Source: Stenotrophomonas sp. UBA7346 (GTDB lineage Bacteria; Pseudomonadota; Gammaproteobacteria; Xanthomonadales; Xanthomonadaceae). Taken from it: 64,000 nucleotides of DNA. Of this stretch, positions 8,612-17,664 are shown piece by piece. Numbering within the stretch: position 1 is the first letter of the stretch; the number at the start of each line of letters is the position of its first letter. Below the pieces are notes generated by a model. The model was not told the origin of the DNA and searched no databases. It was given only the letters and a program-made list of their open reading frames with translations. Location: NCBI GenBank assembly GCA_002471015.1, contig DKPB01000057.1, forward strand, positions 46,035 through 110,034. The letters run 5' to 3'. The position numbers and the translations under genes were made by a program.

Positions 8612-9961
8612 TCAGGCCTCAGCCGGCACTGGCAGCGCTTCGGCAAGCGGTGCGGCCGGCATTGCCGCAGGCCCCCCATCGAGGGCGCGGGCCAGTTGCT
8701 CGCGGTCCAGCGCCCCTTCCCAGCGCGACACCACCACCGTGGCAACGGCATTACCGATGAAATTGGTCAGCGAACGGCACTCGCTCATGAAACGGTCCAC
8801 GCCCAGGATCAGGGCCATGCCGGCCACCGGCACTTCCGGCACCACCGCCAGGGTGGCGGCCAGAGTGATGAAGCCGGCCCCGGTCACCCCGGCCGCGCCC
8901 TTGGAGCTGAGCATGGCCACCAGCAGCAGGGCGATCTGGTGGCCCAGGGTCAGCTCGGTATTGGTCGCCTGGGCAATGAACAAGGCCGCCAACGTCATGT
9001 AGATGTTGGTGCCGTCCAGATTGAAGGAGTAACCGGTAGGCACCACCAGGCCCACCACCGACTTGCTGCAGCCGGCCTTTTCCATCTTCTCCATCAGCGA
9101 CGGCAGCGCCGATTCGGAAGAGGACGTGCCCAGCACCAGCAGCAGCTCAGCCTTGAGATAGCGGGCCAGTTTGAGCACCGAGAAGCCACACAGGCGGGCC
9201 ACCGCGCCCAGGATCACCACCACGAACAGCAGCGACGTCAGGTAGAACGCCCCCACCAGCCAGGCCAGGTTGACCAGCGAGCCCACCCCATACTTGCCGA
9301 TGGTGAAAGCGATGGCGCCGAACGCTCCGATCGGCGCGGCCTTCATCAGCAGGTGCACCAGCTTGAACACCGGCGCGGTCAGCGACTCCAGCAAGCCCAG
9401 CACCGGCTTGCCCTTGTCGCCCACCATCGCCAGCGCGATACCGAACAGCACCGCCACGAACAGCACCTGCAGGATGTTGTCGCCGACGAACGGACTGAGC
9501 AGGGTCTTGGGGATGATGTCCAACGCAAACCCGACCAGGGTCAGCTCGTGTGACTTCTGCACATAGCCCTGCACCGCGCTCTGGTCCAGGTCGGCAGGAT
9601 TGATGTTCATGCCGGCCCCCGGCTGCACTACATGCGCCACCACCATGCCCACCACCAGCGCCAGGGTGGAAAAGAACATGAAGTAGACCATGGCCTTGGC
9701 GAACACACGGCCGACGCTGCGCAGGTGGGTCATGCCGGCAATGCCGGTGACAATGGTCAGGAAGATCACCGGCGCGATGATCATTTTCACCAGCTTGATG
9801 AAGGCATCGCCCAACGGCTTGAGCTGTTCGGCAAACGCCGGTTCGAAGTGCCCCAGCAGCACGCCCAGGGCGATGGCGACCAGCACCTGCACGTACAGCT
9901 GGCGATAGAACGGCAGGCGCACATCAGCCTGGACGGCGGAGGAAGCGGCGGGAAGTTGCAT
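8612..9961 (-). CDS. dctA: C4-dicarboxylate transporter DctA
   Basis: A 449-residue inner-membrane symporter of the DAACS family, which imports succinate, fumarate, malate and similar acids with protons or sodium. Diagnostic features are the N-terminal MIIAPVIFLTIVTGIAG, the serine-rich hairpin GTSSSESALPSL and the substrate/ion-binding segment PTGYSFNLDGTNIYM. The start is the ATG at 9961, preceded by GAGGTGACC as ribosome-binding site; the open frame continues far upstream but is antisense to the kinase gene. Expression is probably controlled by the adjoining two-component pair through the 18-bp element at 10021-10038. Confidence 0.93.
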   Translation of the reverse strand: MQLPAASSAVQADVRLPFYRQLYVQVLVAIALGVLLGHFEPAFAEQLKPLGDAFIKLVKMIIAPVIFLTIVTGIAGMTHLRSVGRVFAKAMVYFMFFSTLALVVGMVVAHVVQPGAGMNINPADLDQSAVQGYVQKSHELTLVGFALDIIPKTLLSPFVGDNILQVLFVAVLFGIALAMVGDKGKPVLGLLESLTAPVFKLVHLLMKAAPIGAFGAIAFTIGKYGVGSLVNLAWLVGAFYLTSLLFVVVILGAVARLCGFSVLKLARYLKAELLLVLGTSSSESALPSLMEKMEKAGCSKSVVGLVVPTGYSFNLDGTNIYMTLAALFIAQATNTELTLGHQIALLLVAMLSSKGAAGVTGAGFITLAATLAVVPEVPVAGMALILGVDRFMSECRSLTNFIGNAVATVVVSRWEGALDREQLARALDGGPAAMPAAPLAEALPVPAEA

Positions 9962-10020
9962 GGTCACCTCGGCAGGATTCGCTACGGCCGCTGTTTTACG
10001 CGGCGCTCCCGGCGCTGCCG

Positions 10021-10038
10021 ATAACGCATTGGTACTAG
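10021..10038 (-). promoter_or_regulatory. Putative activator site upstream of dctA (copy 1 of a shared element)
   Basis: In the direction of dctA the site reads CTAGTACCAATGCGTTAT. It matches CTAATACCAATGCATTAT upstream of the porin at 16 of 18 positions and lies exactly 60 bp before the start codon, as does the porin copy. A further half-copy of the left part, CTAGTACGAA, lies 18 bp upstream (10047-10056). The most likely binder is the LuxR-type response regulator encoded at 12961-13635. Confidence 0.6.
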
Positions 10039-10204
10039 TTAGTTCTTTCGTACTAGGCGCGCCTGGCGCCTGCAACTGGACAGCCCTCTGTCGGATACAG
10101 TGCCGTCTCTTCCGCCTTGACGCAGCTCCCGCCCACATCCAGAACGCCCCGCTGCGGTCGGCCTCTGCTGGCAGCAGTTCGGCTTCTGCGTGACCATCGC
10201 ACCC

Positions 10205-12856
10205 ATGCCCCTGCTCCGCACCCGCCGCCAGCTCCGTCGCCTGCTGCTGCCCGTGGCCACGCTGCTGCTGATCGCCGCGCTGACCTGGTTGGCGCTGCAG
10301 CAGCTGCAGCAACGCAACCTGCAACGCGAGGCCGAGCAGGCCCGCGCGCAGCTGCGCCTGCACGGCACCGCACTGCAGGCCGTGGTGGAGCGCTACCGCG
10401 TGCTGCCCGCAGTGCTGGCGCTGGACCCTGACATCCGTGCGTTGTTGGCACAGGCGGCCCACAGCCCCGCGCAGGCCGAGCAGATCAGCCGCAAGCTCGA
10501 ACAGGTCAATGGCGCTGCCGCCACCTCCACCCTCACCCTGCTGGACCGTGATGGCATGGCCCTGGCCGCCAGCAACTGGCGCATTCCCAAGGCCAGCAAT
10601 GTCGGCAACAACTATCACTTCCGTCCGTACTTCCAGCAGGCGATGCAAGATGGCCGCGCCACCTTCTACGCAGAGGGTGTCACCACTGCGGTGCCGGGCT
10701 ATTTCCTGTCCGAAGCGGTACGCGACGCCGCCGGCCGCCCCATCGGCGTGGTCGTGGTGAAGCTGTTGCTGCGGCCGCTGGAACAGACCTGGGCCATCGG
10801 CGAGGACACGGTGTTCGCCACCGACGGCAATGGCGTGGTGTTCCTGTCCAGCCGCCCGCAATGGCGCTACCGCGTACTGGCGCCCCTGCCAGCCAACACC
10901 CGCGAACAGTTGGCCCGCACCCGCCAGTACGGGCAGGTACCGCGTCAGCCGCTGCCTTACCGCAGCACCGGGGCGCTTGCCAACGGCGTACAGCGCGCAC
11001 GCATAGCCGACACCGGTGACGTGATCTGGATCTCCCACCCCATGCCCTTGCAGAACTGGAGCCTGCATCTGCTGCGCCCCACCCATGGCGCCCTCGCCGC
11101 GGCGCGCATCGGTGCCGCGGCAGTGGCAGCAACACTGACGGTGCTGGCCTTGCTTGTATACGTGGTATGGCAGCGGCGGCGGCTGGCGCGGCTGCGCGAA
11201 CGCAGCCGGCAAGAGCTGGAGCGCCTGGTCAAGCACCATGCACAAGAACTGCGTACCGCCCACGATGGCCTGGTGCAGGCCGCCCACAGCGCTGACTACG
11301 GTGAAAGCCCCAGCCTGCAACATCTGCCACAGGGCGTGTGCGTGGTGGATGCACAGCTCAACCTGGTGGCCTGGAACCGGCGTTACATCGAACTGTTCCG
11401 TTTTCCACCGGGCTTCATCAAGGTCGGCCGCCCCATCGCCGATGTCTTCCGCTACAACGCCAGACGTGGCCTGCTCGGTCCCGGCCCCATCGAGGCCGCG
11501 ATAGAGCGCCGGCTCAATCACCTGCGCTCGGGCAAGCCACACATGCATGAACGCGAACGCGGCGACGGCAGCGTCATCGAGATCCGTGGCAACCCACTGC
11601 CCGATGGCGGCTTCGTCACCAGCTACGCCGACATCACCGCTTACAAGAACGCCGCACGTGACCTGCGCTCGCTGGCCGACACACTGAGCCGCCGCATCGA
11701 CGAACGCACCCACGACCTGGCGCTGGCCAAGCGCGAAGCCGAGGACGCCAACCAGTCCAAGACCCGGCTGGTCGCCGCCGCCGTGCATGACCTGCTGCAA
11801 CCGCTCAATGCCGCGCGCATGTTCGTATCCGCGCTGCGCCTGCGCCTGCCCGATGCCGATGCGCGGGCCATCGCCGACAGCGTGGACAACGCACTGGCCG
11901 CCCAGGATGGCATCCTCAACAGCCTGCTGGACGTTTCGCGCCTGGAATCAGGCGCACTGCAAACCCGGATCAGCGACTTTGCAGTGGGCCCGCTGCTGGC
12001 GGCCCTGGCACATGAGTTCGGCGTGCTTGCCAGTGCCCAAGGCCTGCGCCTTCGCTTCGTAGGCAGCCACTGCGTAGTCCGCAGCGACCCGGCGCTGTTG
12101 CGGCGGATCCTGCAGAACTTCCTGTCCAACGCCATCCGCTACACCGGCAGCGGCCGCATCCTGCTGGGCTGCCGCCGCGACGGTGCGCTGTTGCGCATCG
12201 AGGTGCACGACACCGGGTCCGGCATCGCCGAAGCGCGCCAGCGCGAGGTGTTCGAGGAATTCCACCGGCTGGACAACGCCGTCAACAGCGAGCGCGGCGC
12301 CGGCCTGGGCCTTGCCATTGTCGACCGTATCGCGCGCCTGCTCGGCCATCGCATCGGGCTGCGCTCCACGCTGGGGCACGGCAGCTGCTTTTCGGTCAGC
12401 GTGCCGTTGGGGGCCGCACGGCTTCCGCTGGCGGTGCCGGCAGCGTTGGCTGCCGGCGAGGACATGGCCAGCGATTCGCTGTTGCGCGGCTGCCGGGTCT
12501 GGTGCGTGGACGACGATACCCGGGTCAGTCTGGCAACCCGTCTGCTGCTGGAGCGCTGGGGTTGCCTAGTGCTGGTGGCTGGTGGCGTTGACCAGGCGCT
12601 GGCCGCAGCCAGCCCCGACAGCATCCCCGACGTCCTGCTGCTGGACGTGCGGCTGGGCCCGATCACCGGCCCCGAACTGTTCCCCCGGCTGGTAGAGCGC
12701 TGGGGACGCGCACCGGCAGTCATCGTGTACACCGCCGAACAGGACCCCGCCCTGCGCGAACTGGCCAGCCGCAATGGCTGGGGATTCCTGTCCAAGCAGG
12801 CGCGCAGCTCGGCACTGCGTTCGCTACTGACCCACCTGCGCCAGCGCGCAACATAA
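10205..12856 (+). CDS. Hybrid sensor histidine kinase, C4-dicarboxylate-sensing type
   Basis: An 883-residue inner-membrane kinase. Order: helix 1 (about 8-30), periplasmic double-Cache-type sensor (about 35-285, including YFLSEAVRDAAGRPIGVVVVKL as in DctB-like sensors), helix 2 (about 293-317), coiled coil, PAS domain (about 355-470), HisKA with phospho-accepting His528 in AAAVHDLLQPLNAARM, HATPase_c (N box LLRRILQNFLSNAIRYT, G boxes DTGSGIA and GAGLGLAI) and a C-terminal receiver with Asp814 (VLLLDVRLG) and a conserved Lys in FLSKQ. It is divergent from dctA and convergent with the response-regulator gene, so a C4-dicarboxylate ligand is likely. No good ribosome-binding site distinguishes the ATG at 10205 from a GTG at 10190. 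Confidence 0.88.
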   Translation: MPLLRTRRQLRRLLLPVATLLLIAALTWLALQQLQQRNLQREAEQARAQLRLHGTALQAVVERYRVLPAVLALDPDIRALLAQAAHSPAQAEQISRKLEQVNGAAATSTLTLLDRDGMALAASNWRIPKASNVGNNYHFRPYFQQAMQDGRATFYAEGVTTAVPGYFLSEAVRDAAGRPIGVVVVKLLLRPLEQTWAIGEDTVFATDGNGVVFLSSRPQWRYRVLAPLPANTREQLARTRQYGQVPRQPLPYRSTGALANGVQRARIADTGDVIWISHPMPLQNWSLHLLRPTHGALAAARIGAAAVAATLTVLALLVYVVWQRRRLARLRERSRQELERLVKHHAQELRTAHDGLVQAAHSADYGESPSLQHLPQGVCVVDAQLNLVAWNRRYIELFRFPPGFIKVGRPIADVFRYNARRGLLGPGPIEAAIERRLNHLRSGKPHMHERERGDGSVIEIRGNPLPDGGFVTSYADITAYKNAARDLRSLADTLSRRIDERTHDLALAKREAEDANQSKTRLVAAAVHDLLQPLNAARMFVSALRLRLPDADARAIADSVDNALAAQDGILNSLLDVSRLESGALQTRISDFAVGPLLAALAHEFGVLASAQGLRLRFVGSHCVVRSDPALLRRILQNFLSNAIRYTGSGRILLGCRRDGALLRIEVHDTGSGIAEARQREVFEEFHRLDNAVNSERGAGLGLAIVDRIARLLGHRIGLRSTLGHGSCFSVSVPLGAARLPLAVPAALAAGEDMASDSLLRGCRVWCVDDDTRVSLATRLLLERWGCLVLVAGGVDQALAAASPDSIPDVLLLDVRLGPITGPELFPRLVERWGRAPAVIVYTAEQDPALRELASRNGWGFLSKQARSSALRSLLTHLRQRAT

Positions 12857-12960
12857 GAACGCAGCCGAGGGCACTGACCGCGCCTGGTCCGCTGGATCAC
12901 GCCAAACCGTGTTCGATGCCAGCCTCCAGCCCGCAGCCCTCGCAACCGGCCATGCTGACG

Positions 12961-13635
12961 TCAACTTCCGGCCGCCGGCCCCGACAACCACGCCGCATCC
13001 GCGTCCGCCTCCGGCTCCAGCGCCTTGACCAGCAAGGCCGCCTGGGTGCGGCTGTTGCAGCCAAGCTTCTTCAGGATCGCGGTGACATGCACCTTCACCG
13101 TGTTCTCGGCCAGACCAAACTCATAGGCGATCTGCTTGTTGAGCAGGCCATCGGCCACGCTCAGCAATACCCGGAACTGTTGCGGGGTCAGCTGCGCAAA
13201 CCGCGCCGCCAGCACCGCATCCTGCTCGGAGCGCGCCACCGCCAGCGGCGGGAAACAGGTGTCGCCATCCATTACCGCCGCAACCGCGGTGCGGATGCTC
13301 TCCACCGGTGCCGATTTGGGGATGAACCCGGCAGCGCCGAACTGCTGGGCGCGGCGGATCACTCGTGGATGGTCATTGGAGGAGATGATGATCACCGGAA
13401 TGTCCGGGCGCTCGCCACGCAGCCACACCAGCGAGGAGAAGCCGCGCGCCCCTGGCATGGTCAAGTCCAGCAGTATCAGGTCGACGTCGCGATGCTGCTG
13501 CAGGGCGGTGGTCAATGCCGATACGCTGGCCACCTCCAACGCCTGCGCCATTGCCACATCCTCGCGCAGCGCATGCAGCACCGCCGCACGGAACAGCGGG
13601 TGATCGTCGGCGACAAGGACCTTGGCCAGGCTCAT
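12961..13635 (-). CDS. LuxR/NarL-family response regulator
   Basis: A 224-residue cytoplasmic regulator with an N-terminal receiver (acidic pair Asp10-Asp11, phospho-acceptor Asp57 in LILLDLTMPG, Lys in FIPKSAP) and a C-terminal LuxR-type helix-turn-helix (NKQIAYEFGLAENTVKVHV). It is the likely output partner of the neighbouring hybrid kinase, which phosphorylates Asp57. It is transcribed divergently from the porin and converges on the kinase gene. Its expected targets are dctA and the porin, which share an 18-bp upstream element. Confidence 0.9.
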   Translation of the reverse strand: MSLAKVLVADDHPLFRAAVLHALREDVAMAQALEVASVSALTTALQQHRDVDLILLDLTMPGARGFSSLVWLRGERPDIPVIIISSNDHPRVIRRAQQFGAAGFIPKSAPVESIRTAVAAVMDGDTCFPPLAVARSEQDAVLAARFAQLTPQQFRVLLSVADGLLNKQIAYEFGLAENTVKVHVTAILKKLGCNSRTQAALLVKALEPEADADAAWLSGPAAGS

Positions 13636-13669
13636 GCCGGCAGTGTGGCATGCGGCCTGCGACGCCGCC

Positions 13670-13687
13670 CTAATACCAATGCATTAT
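13670..13687 (+). promoter_or_regulatory. Putative activator site upstream of the porin (copy 2 of a shared element)
   Basis: CTAATACCAATGCATTAT, exactly 60 bp before the porin ATG and in the same orientation relative to its gene as the copy upstream of dctA. The central ATGCAT is palindromic. It lies 35 bp upstream of the divergent response-regulator start codon, so autoregulation is possible. Confidence 0.6.
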
Positions 13688-13746
13688 TTGAACACCCTGC
13701 CAGGCTGACTAAGGTCCGGCTCCACCCCCCGCCCGAGAGCGCCCGG

Positions 13747-14898
13747 ATGATCTTCCCCCGCCAGCACCTGTCCGGCCTGTCCCTGTTGGCGCTGTTTGCG
13801 GCGCTGCCGGCGGCGCAGGCGCAGGACAGCGCCAGCATCAGGTTCAGCGGCCGCCTGTACTACGACACCGCGCGGTTCGACAACGATGGCCGTGGCAAGC
13901 CCGAGCGCGACAACGATGACCTGCGCGCGGCCTGGCTGGCTGTCTCCGGCAAACTGCACGGCTTCGACTACAAGCTGGAGGGTGACTTTGCCGGCCATCG
14001 GCCGGTGGCCCGTGACGTCTACCTGGCACGCAGCTTTGGCAGCACCACGCTGACGTTGGGGCAGTTCAAGCAGTACTTCACCCTCGACGACCGGGCCAGC
14101 ACCAACCATATCCCGACCATCGAGCGCAGCTGGCTGGCGCAGACCCTGGCCCCCACTTACCGGCTCGGACTGGGCCTCAACGGCTACGACCAGCAGGTGT
14201 TCTGGAGCGGCAGCCTGTACAGCCTGGAAAGCATCGACGCCTGGAAGGTCAAGGGCCGCGGCTTCGGCGCCCGCGCCGGCTACGCACCATGGAAAACACC
14301 GGGCCAGGTGCTGCACTTCGGCGCCGCCGTGGCCCGTGAGTACTACGACAATCCCGGCAGCGACGGCGCAGCGGCGCTACGCCTGCAGCCCCGCTCGGCC
14401 GGCTACTTCGGCGACAACAGCCGCCTGACCCTGCTGGATTTCCACAGCGGACGCGACGTGACCGCGCAGAAGTTCGGGCTGGAGGCGGCCGGCGTGTATC
14501 AACAGTGGTCATGGCAGGCCGAGTACGGTGGCGCCCGCTACAACGATGGCCAGCTCAAGGCCGAGGTACGTTCGGGCTACCTGCAGGGCAGCTGGCTGCT
14601 GACCGGCGAACCGCGCGCCTACGATGCCAAGGCCGGCCGCTTTGTCCAGCTCAAGCCCGCCCGTGCCGGTGGCGCCTGGGAACTGGTGGCCCGCTACGAC
14701 CGCATCGGCGGCCGCCAGTGGCCGCTCACCCGCAGCGATGTCGCCGCCCAGGCCTGGACCGTCGGGGTCAACTGGTATGCCCCCCGCCACTTCCGGCTGA
14801 TGCTGGACTGGACCGACAGCCGCCGCCGTGATGAACTGCGCGACAGCCTGCTTGACCGTACCGGCACCCTGGCCGCCCGCGCCCAGTTCGACTTCTAG
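13747..14898 (+). CDS. Outer-membrane porin, OprO/OprP (phosphate-selective porin) family
   Basis: A 383-residue outer-membrane beta-barrel. A signal peptide (residues 1-25, ending AAQAQ) precedes the mature start. The body shows alternating aromatic strands typical of the OprO/P family (SIRFSGRLYYDTARFDND, AWLAVSGKLHGFDYKLEGDF, TLGQFKQYFTLDD) and ends on Phe, as outer-membrane barrels do (AARAQFDF). The family name implies phosphate or polyphosphate, but position next to the DctA two-component genes and the operator shared with dctA suggest it admits C4-dicarboxylates or other organic acids here. The ATG at 13747 precedes the signal peptide directly; a longer open frame upstream is not coding. 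Confidence 0.85.
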   Translation: MIFPRQHLSGLSLLALFAALPAAQAQDSASIRFSGRLYYDTARFDNDGRGKPERDNDDLRAAWLAVSGKLHGFDYKLEGDFAGHRPVARDVYLARSFGSTTLTLGQFKQYFTLDDRASTNHIPTIERSWLAQTLAPTYRLGLGLNGYDQQVFWSGSLYSLESIDAWKVKGRGFGARAGYAPWKTPGQVLHFGAAVAREYYDNPGSDGAAALRLQPRSAGYFGDNSRLTLLDFHSGRDVTAQKFGLEAAGVYQQWSWQAEYGGARYNDGQLKAEVRSGYLQGSWLLTGEPRAYDAKAGRFVQLKPARAGGAWELVARYDRIGGRQWPLTRSDVAAQAWTVGVNWYAPRHFRLMLDWTDSRRRDELRDSLLDRTGTLAARAQFDF

Positions 14899-14942
14899 CC
14901 CCTGCGCTGCCCGCCATCCCCGCCGGCGCAGCAGTCACGCAA

Positions 14943-14955
14943 GAAAATAATTTTC
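14943..14955. promoter_or_regulatory. Palindromic operator candidate for the RpiR-family regulator
   Basis: GAAAATAATTTTC is a perfect 13-bp inverted repeat in an AT-rich patch 69 bp upstream of the first gene of the D-amino-acid cluster. RpiR-family proteins such as HexR bind palindromes with AT-rich centres, so the RpiR protein encoded in the cluster is the natural candidate. The binding is inferred. Confidence 0.4.
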
Positions 14956-15023
14956 ATAAATGCCCGCCTGTGATACACAATAGGCCGCCCGATTCCGGGG
15001 CGACTCATGCAGGGCGGGGATCA

Positions 15024-16289
15024 ATGCAGGAAAATTACTTTCAGGAAACCACCTTGCTCGCTGGCAAAGGCCTGCCTGCTGGTGGCCCATGGACGCCCTC
15101 TGCCCTGGCCCAACTGGCGCCCAATCTGCTTGCCGAGCAGGTCAGCCTGCCGGTAGCCGTGCTGTCCCAATCCGCCCTGCAACACAATCTGCACTGGATG
15201 CGACGCTTCGCCGAAGCATACGGCTGCCAATTGGCACCCCATGGCAAGACCACCATGAGCCCGGCCCTGTTCCGCATGCAACGCGATGCCGGCGCCTGGG
15301 GCATCACTCTTGCCACCGCCGCGCAGACCGTGGCCGCCCATGCCGAGGGCATGCAGCGCGTGCTGCTTGCCAACCAACTGGTCGGCCGGGGCAACTTTGC
15401 CCTGATCGCCGACCTGCAGGCCCAGGACCCCGACTTCTGGTTTGCCTGCGTGGTCGACTCGGCCGCCAACGTGGCGGCACTGGGCGCCTATTTCGCCAGC
15501 CGCGGCCAGACCATCAAGGTATTGCTGGAGATCGGCGTGGACGGAGGCCGCACCGGCGTGCGCGATGACGCGCAGACCCAGGCCGTGCTGCAGGAGATCG
15601 CCCGCTGGCCGGCTGCGGTGGCATTGGTGGGCGTGGAAGTCTACGAAGGCGTGGCCAGCGACGAGGCGGGCGTGCGCGCGGTTCTGCAGCGTGCACTGGC
15701 GCAATGGCAGGCGATCCGCGACGGCGGTGGCTTTGCCCGGTTGCCGGCCATCCTCAGCGGTGCCGGCTCGGCCTGGTTCGATCTGGTTGCCGAGGTGTTC
15801 TCGGTACTGGCCAAGGACGATGCTGCCCAGGTCGTGCTGCGCCCGGGTTGCTACCTGACCCATGACGTGGGCATCTACCAGCAGGCCGCCAAACGCATCC
15901 ATGTCAGCAACCCGGTGGCGCGCGAGATCGGCAGCAGCCTGCAGCCCGCGCTGCGCCTGTGGGCCTATGTGCAGTCGCGGCCGGAGCCGGGCAAGGCCAT
16001 CATCGGCCTGGGCAAACGTGACGCCGCATTCGATGCGGGCTTCCCGGTCCCGGCCCTGCACCATTGTCCCGGCAACGCGGCCCCCACCGCTGCACCGGCG
16101 CACTGGAAGATCACCGCGATGATGGACCAGCACGCCTTCCTGCAGGTGCACGACACGGACACCCTGCAGGTGGGCGACATGCTCTGCTTCGACATCTCCC
16201 ACCCTTGCCTGACCTTCGACAAATGGCGCCACCTGTTGGTGGTTGATGACGCACACAGCGTCGTCGGCGCCGTCTCCACGCAGTTCTGA
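15024..16289 (+). CDS. PLP-dependent amino acid deaminase (D-serine dehydratase/D-threonine aldolase-like)
   Basis: A 421-residue enzyme of the alanine-racemase-N fold with a C-terminal D-serine-dehydratase-like domain. The PLP lysine is in LAPHGKTTMSP near residue 76; the C-terminal DISHPCLTFDKW supplies the His/Cys pair that binds a metal in eukaryotic-type D-serine dehydratases. It probably deaminates a D-amino acid such as D-serine or D-threonine to a 2-oxo acid and ammonia via an enamine/imine intermediate. The ATG at 15024 follows GGGCGGGGA; an upstream ATG at 14970 lacks a site. It opens a set of co-oriented genes for D-amino-acid uptake and breakdown. Confidence 0.82.
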   Translation: MQENYFQETTLLAGKGLPAGGPWTPSALAQLAPNLLAEQVSLPVAVLSQSALQHNLHWMRRFAEAYGCQLAPHGKTTMSPALFRMQRDAGAWGITLATAAQTVAAHAEGMQRVLLANQLVGRGNFALIADLQAQDPDFWFACVVDSAANVAALGAYFASRGQTIKVLLEIGVDGGRTGVRDDAQTQAVLQEIARWPAAVALVGVEVYEGVASDEAGVRAVLQRALAQWQAIRDGGGFARLPAILSGAGSAWFDLVAEVFSVLAKDDAAQVVLRPGCYLTHDVGIYQQAAKRIHVSNPVAREIGSSLQPALRLWAYVQSRPEPGKAIIGLGKRDAAFDAGFPVPALHHCPGNAAPTAAPAHWKITAMMDQHAFLQVHDTDTLQVGDMLCFDISHPCLTFDKWRHLLVVDDAHSVVGAVSTQF

Positions 16290-16306
16290 CCGCACCGGGC
16301 CTACGC

Positions 16307-17662
16307 ATGACCCACGGAAACCTGCTGTTGATCTACGCCACGCTGTCGATCCTTGCACTGATCGTGCTGATCGCCCGCTTCCGCCTCAACCCCTTCATCA
16401 GCGTCACCCTGGTCTCGGTCGGGCTGGCCCTGCTGGCCGGCATGCCGGCACCGGAGATCCTGCCCGCGTACGAGCAAGGGGTAGGCAAGACCCTGGGGCA
16501 TATCGCGCTGATCGTCGCGCTGGGCACCATGCTCGGCAAGATGATGGCCGAGTCCGGTGGCGCCGAGCGTATCGCGCGCACCCTGATCGCCCGCTTCGGC
16601 ACCCGCAACGTGCATTGGGCGATGATGCTGATCGCCTTCTGCGTCGGCCTGCCGATCTTCTTCGAGGTCGGCTTCGTGCTGCTGATCCCGATCGTGCTCA
16701 ACGTGGCTCGCCGCACCGGCGTGCCATTGCTGCTGGTAGGCCTGCCGATGGTGGCCGGCCTGTCGGTGGTGCATGGCCTGGTACCGCCGCACCCGGCGGC
16801 CATGCTGGCCGTCAATGCCTACGGCGCCGACGTCGGCCGTACCGTGTTCTATTCTCTGCTGGTGGGCCTGCCCACGGCGGCGCTGGCCGGCCCGGTGTTC
16901 GCCAAATTCGTCGCACCGCGCGTGCGCCTGCCCGCGCACAACCCGATGGAAGCGGCGCTGCTGGATGAAGGCCACAGCCGCATCCCGGACGAGCAGTTGC
17001 CCAGCTTCGGCATCACCCTGGCCACCCTGCTGCTGCCGGTGGCGCTGATGCTGCTCGGCGGCTGGGCCGACCAGATCGCAACGCCGGGCTCGCCGCTCAA
17101 CCATGGCCTGCGTTTCATCGGCCACTCGGTGGTGGCGCTGCTGCTGGCCACCTTGATGAGCTTCGTCACCCTGGGCCTGATGCGCGGCTTCAACCGCGAG
17201 CAGATCCTCAAGTTCACCCAGGAATGCCTGGCGCCCACCGCCGCGATCACCTTGCTGGTGGGTGCCGGTGGCGGTCTCAATGGCATCCTTGTCCACACCG
17301 GCGTAGCCTCCGAGATCATCGGCCTGTCGCAGCGTTTCCAGCTGTCACCGTTGCTGATGGGTTGGACCATGGCCGCGCTGATGCGGGTGGCCACCGGCTC
17401 GGCGACAGTGGCGATGACCACCGCCTCGGGCATCGTTGCACCGATCGCCGCGGCCATGGGCTATGCCCACCCCGAACTGCTGGTGCTGGCCACCGGCGCC
17501 GGCTCGGTGGTGCTGTCACATGTCAATGACGGTGGCTTCTGGCTGGTGAAGGAATACTTCAACATGACCGTGGCCCAGACCTTCAAGACCTGGACCGTGC
17601 TTGAAACCCTTATCTCCGTCGTCGCCCTGCTGCTGGTGATGGCCCTTTCCATGGTGCTGTGA
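16307..17662 (+). CDS. GntP-family permease, probably for D-serine or another D-amino acid
   Basis: A 451-residue inner-membrane transporter with about 12 hydrophobic segments and GntP hallmarks (GKTLGHIALIVALGTMLGKM, PIFFEVGFVLLIPIV, HVNDGGFWLVKEY). The family carries gluconate and related acids, and its member DsdX carries D-serine. Placement between a D-amino-acid deaminase and a D-aminoacylase favours the latter type. The gene starts 17 nt after the deaminase and ends 2 nt before the RpiR gene, so these form one operon. Confidence 0.87.
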   Translation: MTHGNLLLIYATLSILALIVLIARFRLNPFISVTLVSVGLALLAGMPAPEILPAYEQGVGKTLGHIALIVALGTMLGKMMAESGGAERIARTLIARFGTRNVHWAMMLIAFCVGLPIFFEVGFVLLIPIVLNVARRTGVPLLLVGLPMVAGLSVVHGLVPPHPAAMLAVNAYGADVGRTVFYSLLVGLPTAALAGPVFAKFVAPRVRLPAHNPMEAALLDEGHSRIPDEQLPSFGITLATLLLPVALMLLGGWADQIATPGSPLNHGLRFIGHSVVALLLATLMSFVTLGLMRGFNREQILKFTQECLAPTAAITLLVGAGGGLNGILVHTGVASEIIGLSQRFQLSPLLMGWTMAALMRVATGSATVAMTTASGIVAPIAAAMGYAHPELLVLATGAGSVVLSHVNDGGFWLVKEYFNMTVAQTFKTWTVLETLISVVALLLVMALSMVL

Positions 17663-17664
17663 GC

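Noticed and set aside
9962..11800. A long minus-strand extension of the dctA frame
   Set aside because: It runs antisense through the histidine kinase gene and lacks DctA family similarity; a good ribosome-binding site and the family start lie at 9961.
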